Source: Planctomycetaceae bacterium (GTDB taxonomy: Bacteria; Planctomycetota; Planctomycetia; Pirellulales; PALSA-1355). From it: a DNA stretch of 64,000 nt. Where the stretch lies: NCBI GenBank assembly GCA_003153375.1, contig PLYM01000217.1, positions 1 to 64,000 on the forward strand, in the 5' to 3' direction. A model generated the notes under the pieces. The model saw only the letters and a program-made list of their open reading frames with translations. It did not search any database and was not told the origin of the DNA. Positions 1 through 7,328 of this stretch are shown in pieces. The number at the start of each line of letters is the position of its first letter. The stretch's first letter is position 1. The position numbers and the translations under genes were made by a program.

Positions 1-2
1 TC

Positions 3-242
3 CAAGAGCTCGAAACCGAAGCTCTGGCTGCACAGGCCTACGCTGACTACGAGCGCTCCAAAAACCATGTTCCATTTCATCGAGCAACGTCTCCTTTACT
101 TGAACTGCGGATAGCATGCACCCTGACTGGCACAGCACGTCACGGCCTTCCTGCGCACGCACGCGGGAACTACAACCAAACGGTAAGCCCTCGAGGAGCT
201 TCAGAGTCGTCTTTAGTGTGTGTTGTTGGCAGTGCCAGGTAG
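3..242 (+). CDS. Possible 3' end of an unidentified gene entering from the left
   Basis: An open frame runs from the window edge to a TAG at 240-242 with no start inside the window. Only the first 35-40 codons look protein-like (starting QELETEALAAQAYADY); the rest is low-quality, and codon choice is much less GC3-biased than in neighbouring genes. I do not recognise a family. It could be the tail of a foreign or decayed gene, or chance open frame. Confidence 0.2.
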   Translation, partial: QELETEALAAQAYADYERSKNHVPFHRATSPLLELRIACTLTGTARHGLPAHARGNYNQTVSPRGASESSLVCVVGSAR

Positions 243-578
243 GGAAGGTGGGGTCGGAACCAGCAGTTCGCACGGTGTATTGCGCCAGGACCGGTCGAGC
301 CAATCCTTGACTCGAAAAGTCCGATCCGGTAGCCCTGACGCGCCCTTGTACGTGCCCGGTGGCACGCGATCCTCGGCGGGTAACACCTACCCTATCGGCT
401 GAGGGTTGCAGAAGCCTTGAGCGCTCAGAAGTATTTTTCAGCGAATGGTTTACATCAACCATTGCGTAGACATTTCCGCGCGCGTAGGCAGGTCAAACCT
501 TGACGGTTGAAAGGTGCCGCTAGCTGCTCTTGTGGCCCGTTTGGCGCTGAAATGGTATGGTGAGTCTACCGCTTGGTT

Positions 579-607
579 AAGCCCGCGAGACCAGGCGGGC
601 TTTCCTT
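579..607 (+). terminator. Rho-independent terminator-like hairpin
   Basis: Eight-base stem AAGCCCGC (579-586) with GCGGGCTT (595-602), loop 587-594, running into a short T-rich tail TTTCCTTG. It would end any + strand transcript from the left edge and insulates the cupin gene that follows. Confidence 0.55.
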
Positions 608-706
608 GTGCATGCACTCCGGTGCCGTTAGGTCCTTGATCGACGGCGGCCGAAAGACGCCAGCCCCCGTTTCGACCCCCGGGTATTCCAACCGCCACGC
701 TGCCCC

Positions 707-1072
707 ATGCTCAAGACTACGCCGGATGGTCGTTATCAGGTCGTCGACTTTGCCGACATCGCCGGCACGGCGTGTCCATGCGGAACGGCTCGCCGCGCGT
801 TTGCCGACGCGGCCGATCTCCCCCTAACCGTTCATCAGACCGAAATCTCAGCCGACGCGCGGGCGCATTACCACCAGCGAGTCACCGAGGTTTATTACAT
901 TCTCGAATGTGGGGGCGACGCGAAGATGGAACTCGACGGCGAGTTGGTGGCAATTGGGCCCGGCCACGCGATTCTGATTCGACCCGGCGTGCGGCATCGG
1001 GGCATCGGCAAGATGAAAGTCCTGGTGATCGTGTACCCCAAGTTCGATCCGGCAGATGAATGGTTTGATTGA
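707..1072 (+). CDS. Small cupin-domain protein
   Basis: Encodes 121 residues that form a single small cupin (double-stranded beta-helix) domain. The first cupin motif is diverged but recognisable around residues 45-65 (HYHQRVTEVYYIL, glycine, then the E-rich strand) and the second motif lies near residues 85-97 (GPGHAILIRPGVRHRG). The HxH...E...H metal-binding pattern is largely present, so a metal-dependent enzyme or sugar/ligand-binding cupin is possible; the substrate cannot be told. No signal peptide, so cytoplasmic. It is preceded by a terminator-like hairpin and followed by a separate promoter for the next gene, so it is probably monocistronic. Family call is secure, function open. Confidence 0.85.
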   Translation: MLKTTPDGRYQVVDFADIAGTACPCGTARRAFADAADLPLTVHQTEISADARAHYHQRVTEVYYILECGGDAKMELDGELVAIGPGHAILIRPGVRHRGIGKMKVLVIVYPKFDPADEWFD

Positions 1073-1181
1073 CGTGCCGCATTTTGCGCAAAGTCAGAGA
1101 GACGGTGTTTTCGTGCGAAATATCGGCGGCTGGCTCGGATGCCTGGAATATAGCTGAAAAAATGGAGAACGTTGTTTGACA

Positions 1182-1210
1182 CGCGCCCCTGGTCTCGACC
1201 GAGGGGCGCG
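1182..1210 (+). terminator. GC-rich hairpin after the cupin gene
   Basis: Nine-base inverted repeat CGCGCCCCT (1182-1190) and AGGGGCGCG (1202-1210) with an 11-base loop. There is no T-run after it, so it may be a weak or Rho-assisted terminator, or an operator just upstream of the 1213-1241 promoter. Confidence 0.35.
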
Positions 1211-1212
1211 AC

Positions 1213-1241
1213 TTGCCCGGCTATTGCACACGTCGTATTCT
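1213..1241 (+). promoter_or_regulatory. Sigma70-type promoter for the first PQQ-propeller gene
   Basis: TTGCCC (1213-1218) and TATTCT (1236-1241) are separated by exactly 17 bases. A start near 1248 would give a leader of about 55 bases before the ATG at 1304. The same TTGCC-N17 architecture recurs before other genes in this window. Confidence 0.5.
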
Positions 1242-1303
1242 AGACGGAAGAGACCGTCCGATCCGGCTTGAACCGCCCAGGCGAAAACCTTTGTGAGAGC
1301 GAC

Positions 1304-3556
1304 ATGCGATTGAATTGCCACCGATGGTTCGCTGCATTGATCATTACGTTAGCTTGCGCCTGGTGTGCGGCGACTCAGCTGGGGCCAGCCCCGGCCGCCG
1401 GGGCTGAAATCGACCTGCTCGATTGGCCCAATTGGCGGGGACCGGAGCAGAACGGTATCTCGCGCGAGACGGGCATCATCGATGGTTGGGATCCGGAGGC
1501 GACGGGGGTCGAAGGCAACGTGCTCTGGAAAAACCGTGAACTGGGCGGCATCTCGACGCCCATCGTGATGCGGGGCAAACTGTACACGATCGTCCGCTCC
1601 GACCCCGACACGGCCAAGGAAGGCGAAAAGGTGATCTGTGTCGACGCCGCCACCGGCAAGAAAATCTGGGAAAGTAAATTCAACGTCTACCTCTCCGACG
1701 TGCCCGCCGAGCGCGTCGGCTGGTCGAGTTGCGTCGGCGATCCGGCAACCGGCCACGTTTACGCCATGGGCGTGTGCGGCTTTTTTCAGTGCCTCGACGG
1801 CGAAACCGGCAAGACGCTCTGGAAGCGCTCACTCAACGAAGAGTTCGGCCTGCTGACGACCTACGGCGGCCGCACGAATGTGCCCGTGCTGTTCGAAGAT
1901 CTGGTGATCATCAGCGGCGTGATCATCGGCTGGGGCGACATGGCCAAGCCGGCACATCGCTTCCTGGCTTTCGACAAGAAGACCGGCGACACGATCTGGT
2001 TCAACGGAACAAGGCCTTTGCCCGAAGACACGACCTACAGCACGCCGGTCGTCTCGGTCCTCAAGGGCCAGGCGGCGCTCGTGTTTGGCTCCGGCGACGG
2101 CGGCGTCTATGCCTGGCAGCCGCGCACCGGCAGGCCGATCTGGAATTTTCAGCTCTCGCGCCGCGGCTTGAATGTCTCGCCTGTCGTTGACAACGACAGG
2201 GTCTTCATCGCCCAGGCGGAAGAAAACCTGGACAATGCGACCATGGGCGCGATCGTCGGCATTGACGGCTCGAAGACGGGCGACATTACCAAAACCGGCG
2301 AGCTGTGGCCCCCGGCCCAGGGCATGGTCGGAAAAAGTTCGCCGCTGCTCGTCGACGGCCGATTGTACGCGTTCGACGACGGCGCGAAGCTCTACATCAT
2401 CGACGCGGCCACGGGCCACCCGATCGGCAAGCCGGTGAAAATGATCGGCACCATCATGCGTTCCAGTCCCGTCTATGCCGACGGAAAGATCTTTGCCTGC
2501 ACGACGAGCGCCTGGCACGTTTTTCGGCCGACGAAGGCCGGCGTACAACTGATCCACAAGCTGCGACTGAGTGCGCAAGACGAGGTGAGTGGCTCGCCGA
2601 TCATTTCGCATGGGCGAATTTATCTGCCCACTGGAGTGCAGCTCTATTGCCTGGGCAAACCCGACGTCAAGCCGGCCGCCGTGCCCCGCCCTGCACCGCC
2701 GACCGAGACGCCCGCGGCCAACGACGATCAGCCGGCGATCGTGCAGGTCGTGCCGGCCGAGGTGCTGCTCAAGCCGGGCCAGCATCAGAAGTTCACGGTG
2801 CGGCTATTCAATGAACGTGGGCAATTCTTGAAAATCTCTCCGGCCAGCTTCACGCTCACCGGTCCGGGCGAGATCGATAAGGAAGGCTCGTTCCTGCCGG
2901 CCAGCGCGCCGGCCCACACGGCCACGATTCTGACGGCCAAAGTCGGCGACCTGCAGACGCAAGCCCGCATTCGCGTCGTTCCCGACTTGCCGTGGAAGTT
3001 CGATTTCTCCGACGGCCAGGTGCCCGTCACCTGGGTCGGGGCTCGCTACCGCAACATCGTCCGCGACGTCGGCGGTAACAAGACGCTCGTCAAGCTGACG
3101 ACGATTCCCAAGGGCACGCGGAGTCAATCGTTGATGGGGCAAAACGATTTTCACGACTACACGGTGCAAGCCGACGTGATGGGGGCCATCGCGAACAACA
3201 AAATGCCTGACGCCGGCGTGATTGCCCAGCGCTATACGTTCGACTTGATGGGGTCTGACCAGCAAGTGCAAATCCGCTCCTGGACGTCGCAACTGGGGCG
3301 ATTCTCCAAGTCGGCGCCCTTCCACTGGGATCCCAACACCTGGTACACGGTTAAATTCCGGGCCGCGGCCGAAAACGGCAAGGCGGTTCTCAAGGGCAAG
3401 GTCTGGAAGCGGGCCGCGGCCGAACCCGCGGAGTGGACCATCGAGGCGGTCGATGAAGCGCCGAACCTCGTCGGCAGCCCGGGCCTGTTCGGCAACGCCA
3501 GCGACGCGGAAATCTTCATCGACAACCTATTGGTCACGAAAAACACGCCCAAATAA
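1304..3556 (+). CDS. Secreted PQQ-type beta-propeller protein with C-terminal lectin-like domain
   Basis: Encodes 750 residues. A signal peptide covers roughly the first 34 residues. Residues ~40-460 are a PQQ-like/BamB-like beta-propeller with repeated 'D..TGK..W' blades (for example VDAATGKKIWE, DGETGKTLWK, AFDKKTGDTIWF), opening with the DWPNWRGPEQNGIS motif common in planctomycete members. A Pro-rich linker leads to an Ig-like stretch (~490-580) and a C-terminal domain (~585-750) resembling the jelly-roll/3-keto-disaccharide hydrolase-like domain. PQQ binding itself is not implied; many such propellers are structural. I chose the ATG at 1304 (GAGAG upstream, signal peptide follows at once) over the in-frame TTG at 1268. 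It is followed 229 bases later by a second propeller gene in the same direction. Substrate or partner unknown. Confidence 0.85.
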   Translation: MRLNCHRWFAALIITLACAWCAATQLGPAPAAGAEIDLLDWPNWRGPEQNGISRETGIIDGWDPEATGVEGNVLWKNRELGGISTPIVMRGKLYTIVRSDPDTAKEGEKVICVDAATGKKIWESKFNVYLSDVPAERVGWSSCVGDPATGHVYAMGVCGFFQCLDGETGKTLWKRSLNEEFGLLTTYGGRTNVPVLFEDLVIISGVIIGWGDMAKPAHRFLAFDKKTGDTIWFNGTRPLPEDTTYSTPVVSVLKGQAALVFGSGDGGVYAWQPRTGRPIWNFQLSRRGLNVSPVVDNDRVFIAQAEENLDNATMGAIVGIDGSKTGDITKTGELWPPAQGMVGKSSPLLVDGRLYAFDDGAKLYIIDAATGHPIGKPVKMIGTIMRSSPVYADGKIFACTTSAWHVFRPTKAGVQLIHKLRLSAQDEVSGSPIISHGRIYLPTGVQLYCLGKPDVKPAAVPRPAPPTETPAANDDQPAIVQVVPAEVLLKPGQHQKFTVRLFNERGQFLKISPASFTLTGPGEIDKEGSFLPASAPAHTATILTAKVGDLQTQARIRVVPDLPWKFDFSDGQVPVTWVGARYRNIVRDVGGNKTLVKLTTIPKGTRSQSLMGQNDFHDYTVQADVMGAIANNKMPDAGVIAQRYTFDLMGSDQQVQIRSWTSQLGRFSKSAPFHWDPNTWYTVKFRAAAENGKAVLKGKVWKRAAAEPAEWTIEAVDEAPNLVGSPGLFGNASDAEIFIDNLLVTKNTPK

Positions 3557-3785
3557 TCCCACGTTTACTTTTTTCCAACCCGTGCGTCGTTGTGCTGTGT
3601 GGCCCAGGCTACTCGTTGTCTGGGTCTCGAAGCAACTTGAGGGAGTTCGAATGGGGGCGGGAACGCCACATCAACTTCAACACCGTCTGGTTTCTTTGCA
3701 AGGCCGACGACGAGTTGTCGGTGCCACCCGAAACGACAAGCACACAGACGCTTAGACCCACTAAATCCCCAGGGATGACTCGGCT

Positions 3786-5831
3786 ATGAAAACGGCGCAA
3801 ATGAATTGGACCCTGCTCGTGCTCTCAGGATTGACGCTGTTTGGCGTTTCCCGGCTGGCGGGAGTCGAACCAACGCCTGGCAAGCCGAACGTTGCGAAGG
3901 CGGTCGCGAAGGCCACCGCCATTGGCAAGGCGGCCACTCCGGGCACAGCGGGCGGCGCCATGGCCGTGAATCCGCCTCAGGGCGTGGGGCCGCTCGACTG
4001 GGGCCAGTGGGGCGGCTCGAGCGCGCGAAACAATACGCCCAACGGAAAGAATATTCCCACCGAGTGGAGCATCGGTTCGTTCGACACCAAGACCGGCGAG
4101 TGGAATAAGGCCGAGGCCAAGAATGTCAAATGGGCCGCAGCGCTGGGCTCGCAATCGTACGGCAACCCGGTCATCGCCAACGGCCAGGTCTATGTCGGCA
4201 GCAACAACGGCGCCGGCCATTTGAAGCGCTATCCGGCCTCGATCGATCTGGGCGTGATGCTGTGCTTCAGCGAAGCGGACGGAAAGTTTCTCTGGCAACA
4301 CTCGAACGAAAAACTGCCCACCGGCCGCGTACACGATTGGCCGCTGCAGGGCGTGTGCGCCGCACCGCTGGTCGAAGGCGAGCGGCTGTGGTATGTCACC
4401 AATCGCGGCGAAGTCGTGTGCCTCGATACGAAGGGTTTTTATGACAACCAGGACGATGGACCCGTGACGAAAGATCCGGGCCGGCTGTTCGACGTCGTCC
4501 GCGCCGAGGAGCCGTCCAAGGACAAGCTGGCCGATATCGTCAAGGGCCTCAAGGCGGGCGAAGTTTCGCCGGCCCTGGCCGACGAGTTCAAAGCCGCCGG
4601 ACTGCCGCTTCCCACCGGCGCGAAGATCGCCGCCGACGGCGAGCACTTCAAGCTCACGTTTACTCCCGCCAGCGGCGTGGAGCGCGAAGTGACGCTGCGG
4701 ATGGAAGGTCCGAAATTGAGCGTCTACAAATTGATCAACACCGACGACAAGGACGAGGCCGACGTCATCTGGCGCGTGAACATGATGCGGCCCCCGCTGG
4801 GCATTTCACAACACAATATGTGCAGTTGTTCGGTGACGGCGGTCGGCGACATCCTTTACGTCACCACGTCCAACGGCGTCGACGAAGGGCACGTTCATCT
4901 GCCGGCCGCCAGCGCCCCCTCGTTCGTGGCATTGGACAAAAACAATGGCAAACTCCTGTGGGCCGACAACTCGCCCGGAGCCAACGTGCTGCACGGCCAA
5001 TGGTCCTCGCCGGCCTACGCGGTGCTGGGCGGCGTGCCGCAGGTGCTCTTCGGCGGCGGCGACGGCTGGCTGTATAGTTTTCGCGGCGACGGCACGTCGA
5101 AAGACGGCAAGCCCGAGCTGCTCTGGAAATTCGACTGCAATCCCAAGGAATCGAAGTACGTGCTGGGCGGTCGGGCCGACCGCAACCACATCATCGGCAC
5201 GCCGGTCATTCACGAGGGCCTGGTCTTCGTCGGCGTGGGCGAGGATCCGGAACATGGCGAGGGAGTCGGCCACTTTTGGTGCATCGATCCGACCAAGCGG
5301 GGCGACGTGAGCCCCGAATTGGCGTTCAACGTCAAGGACCTCACCAAACCGATCGCACACCACCGCATGCAGGCGGTCAACAAGGAAGCCGGCGAAGTGG
5401 CGCGGGCGAATCCCAATTCGGCCGCCGTGTGGCACTATGCGTCTTACGATCAGAACAAGAACGGCAAGATCGAGTTCGAAGAGACCATGCATCGCACCTG
5501 CGGCACCGCGGCCATCCAGGACGGACTCTTGTTTGTCGCCGATTTCAGCGGTTTGTTCCATTGCGTCGACGCCACGACCGGCGTCCCCTATTGGACGCAT
5601 GACATGCTGGCCGCCGCCTGGGGCTCTCCTTTGATCGTCGACGACAAGGTCTACGTGGGCGATGAGGACGGCGATATCTCGGTGTTCAAGCTGTCGAAGG
5701 AAAAGGAACTGATCGGGGAAATCCCGATGTCCAGTTCGGTCTACAGCACGCCGGTCGTGGCCAACAACACGCTGTTCATCGCCGACAAGGACCATGTGTT
5801 CGCCATCCGCGGCGAAAGCGAGTCGAAATAA
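3786..5831 (+). CDS. Secreted PQQ-type beta-propeller protein with an embedded EF-hand loop
   Basis: Encodes 681 residues. N-terminal signal peptide (~1-26), then an Ala/Lys-rich linker, then propeller blades with 'D...G...LW' signatures (ALDKNNGKLLW, CVDATTGVPYWT). The blade opening DWGQWGGSSARNNT is the counterpart of the WRGP motif in the preceding gene, so both are paralogous propellers. Residues 555-566 read DQNKNGKIEFEE, a canonical 12-residue EF-hand calcium loop with acidic or Asn ligands at positions 1, 3, 5, 9 and Glu at 12. This suggests a calcium-stabilised insertion in one blade. Likely periplasmic or outer-membrane associated; the function is not known. The receiver-like gene at 5864 follows after 32 bases and may be cotranscribed. 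Confidence 0.85.
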   Translation: MKTAQMNWTLLVLSGLTLFGVSRLAGVEPTPGKPNVAKAVAKATAIGKAATPGTAGGAMAVNPPQGVGPLDWGQWGGSSARNNTPNGKNIPTEWSIGSFDTKTGEWNKAEAKNVKWAAALGSQSYGNPVIANGQVYVGSNNGAGHLKRYPASIDLGVMLCFSEADGKFLWQHSNEKLPTGRVHDWPLQGVCAAPLVEGERLWYVTNRGEVVCLDTKGFYDNQDDGPVTKDPGRLFDVVRAEEPSKDKLADIVKGLKAGEVSPALADEFKAAGLPLPTGAKIAADGEHFKLTFTPASGVEREVTLRMEGPKLSVYKLINTDDKDEADVIWRVNMMRPPLGISQHNMCSCSVTAVGDILYVTTSNGVDEGHVHLPAASAPSFVALDKNNGKLLWADNSPGANVLHGQWSSPAYAVLGGVPQVLFGGGDGWLYSFRGDGTSKDGKPELLWKFDCNPKESKYVLGGRADRNHIIGTPVIHEGLVFVGVGEDPEHGEGVGHFWCIDPTKRGDVSPELAFNVKDLTKPIAHHRMQAVNKEAGEVARANPNSAAVWHYASYDQNKNGKIEFEETMHRTCGTAAIQDGLLFVADFSGLFHCVDATTGVPYWTHDMLAAAWGSPLIVDDKVYVGDEDGDISVFKLSKEKELIGEIPMSSSVYSTPVVANNTLFIADKDHVFAIRGESESK

Positions 5832-5863
5832 TCGACTCGACCGAGGCACGGCGCAGAGGCACG

Positions 5864-6232
5864 ATGAAACGAGTTCTCGACGTGGGGCAATGTTCCGCCG
5901 ATCACTTCGCCATTCGACGTTTGATCGAGCGCAACTTTCAGGCCGAAGTCTTGCAGGCGCACGACGCCGAGGATGCGCTGGCGCAACTGCGCGCCCGCTC
6001 GTTCGTCCTGGTGTTGGTCAACCGCAAGCTCGATCTCGATCAGAGCGACGGGCTCGAAATTGTCCGGGCCATGAAGGCCGACGCCGACCTGGCCGCCACG
6101 CCCGTCATGCTGGTCAGCAACTACCCCGACTACCAGGCCCAAGCCGTCGCCGTGGGCGCCGTGCTCGGCTTTGGAAAGAGCAACCTGGGCGCCGCGGCCA
6201 CGCGCGAGCTGTTGCACGCATACTTGGGTTGA
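5864..6232 (+). CDS. Atypical receiver-domain (pseudo-response-regulator) protein
   Basis: Encodes 122 residues with the length and secondary-structure rhythm of a stand-alone CheY-like receiver domain. The usual acidic pair after beta-1 is missing (VLDVGQCSAD) and the phosphoacceptor position at the end of beta-3 reads LVLVN, with Asn at residue 53 instead of Asp. The beta-5 lysine appears conserved (GFGKS, Lys105) and DGLEIV after beta-3 is typical. It is therefore probably a phosphorylation-independent receiver that works by protein-protein contact. It lies 32 bases after the propeller gene and is convergent (18-base gap) with the next gene. Domain call is good; the partner is unknown. Confidence 0.75.
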   Translation: MKRVLDVGQCSADHFAIRRLIERNFQAEVLQAHDAEDALAQLRARSFVLVLVNRKLDLDQSDGLEIVRAMKADADLAATPVMLVSNYPDYQAQAVAVGAVLGFGKSNLGAAATRELLHAYLG

Positions 6233-6250
6233 GGCGGGCGGCCCGTTGCG

Positions 6251-7252
6251 CTACCGCGACTTCTGCTTCCAGGTGATGCCCGCCGCGGTGCCGGCCGCGG
6301 CCAGTGCCGCCGGCACATAGAGCCAGGCGCTGATCTCGGTGAACTGCATGCAGCCGATGATGATCGGCATGCCGACCAGATTGAAGGCCAGAATCGTATA
6401 GTCGCGGCGCTGCTTGATTTCCTCGGGCGATAAGGGGCCCGTGCGAACCGGCTTGGCCGGTGCGGCCTCAGCGGCAGGGGCCGTGGCGGTCGCGGCCGTG
6501 GGCGCCGCGGCGACGGGGGCCGGCGTAGGCGCGTCCTTGCCCAGGTACTTGGTGAGTACGTCGTTGATGTTGGCCGGAGTGCAGAGCACGCTGCGCACGC
6601 TCATGTCAAACCGCAACCGCAACTCTTCCTCGACATTCGGATCCAAGGGCAGCGGCGAAGCCATCAACAGTTGCTTGTTATCGACCAGCACCGGCACGCA
6701 CGAGTGCCGCCGCGCGAGCACCGCCGGAATGCGGCCAATCAGGCTGGGGTCCAGCGGTACGTCGTTCAAGTCGAGATAGGGCAAGCCGATCGATTCGGCA
6801 TAGGCCGGCAGCACGGCATCGGGCTTGGCTAGTTTCTGTTGCACCAGGGCGTCGCGCACTTCGACGCCGATCGCCTTGGCAAAGTTGCGGGCTTTTTCCA
6901 GCGCCGCCTGGTCGACCACTTTGTTGGCCAGCAGAATCTGTTCGAACGTGCGGGCCTTGGTGCTGCCGTCGGCCTGTTTGCGGCCCATCGCCGCGTCATA
7001 CTCTCCTTTGCGCTGGGCGTCGGTCAGGCAGAGCATGGCCTTGGCCAGCTCGTTGAGCAACTGCTGCGATTGTTTGGAAAACTCCCCGGCCGCGTACTTG
7101 CGCACATGGGTATTCATCGCCCGATAGTGCTCGCGGACCTTGGCCGTGTTGTCCTCGAACATCTTCAGCCGCAGCAACTGATAGTGATTCAGTGGCCGGG
7201 TCGTGTCGGTGATTTTCAGCCAATCGCGATAGACGTCGAGCGTTTGGGGCAT
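6251..7252 (-). CDS. J-like/GspE-N (MshEN) domain membrane protein
   Basis: Encodes 333 residues. Residues ~18-90 resemble a DnaJ-type fold (HYQLLRL, then a long helical part ending LTDAQRKGEYD), but the catalytic HPD tripeptide is absent; the corresponding loop reads HVRKY. Residues ~105-245 match the GspE N-terminal/MshEN domain found before type II secretion ATPases (FEQILLANKVVDQAALEKA, then YAESIGLPYLDLNDV). An Ala/Pro linker precedes two C-terminal hydrophobic segments (~290-330). No ATPase domain follows, so this is not a secretion motor. It lies 76 bases downstream of an Hsp70 gene on the same strand, which suggests a chaperone-associated membrane adaptor. The domain mix is recognisable; the role is inference. 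Confidence 0.7.
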   Translation of the reverse strand: MPQTLDVYRDWLKITDTTRPLNHYQLLRLKMFEDNTAKVREHYRAMNTHVRKYAAGEFSKQSQQLLNELAKAMLCLTDAQRKGEYDAAMGRKQADGSTKARTFEQILLANKVVDQAALEKARNFAKAIGVEVRDALVQQKLAKPDAVLPAYAESIGLPYLDLNDVPLDPSLIGRIPAVLARRHSCVPVLVDNKQLLMASPLPLDPNVEEELRLRFDMSVRSVLCTPANINDVLTKYLGKDAPTPAPVAAAPTAATATAPAAEAAPAKPVRTGPLSPEEIKQRRDYTILAFNLVGMPIIIGCMQFTEISAWLYVPAALAAAGTAAGITWKQKSR

Positions 7253-7328
7253 GGAAGGGCTGGGCGGGTTGGTTGATTCGGGGATGGGTGGGAACCGCTG
7301 AAGCCAATTTTATCCACAAGCCGCGCGG

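Larger units (their letters stand above)
1..706. other. Gene-poor, AT-richer left edge
   Basis: About 700 bases without a confident protein gene. Base composition is visibly less GC-rich than the rest of the window and none of the short open frames shows the GC-rich third codon position of the neighbouring genes. It holds a possible gene remnant (3-242), a 7-bp hairpin (444-450 with 457-463, loop 451-456) and a terminator-like hairpin at 579-607. I looked for tRNA T-arms, the RNase P, tmRNA and SRP RNA hallmark motifs and found none. It may be the edge of an acquired segment or may encode a small RNA ending at the terminator. Confidence 0.5.

Noticed and set aside
1304..5831. Assignment of the two propeller genes as quinoprotein alcohol dehydrogenases
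   Set aside because: They have propeller repeats only; the PQQ- and calcium-binding catalytic residues and disulphide ring of methanol dehydrogenases are not evident.
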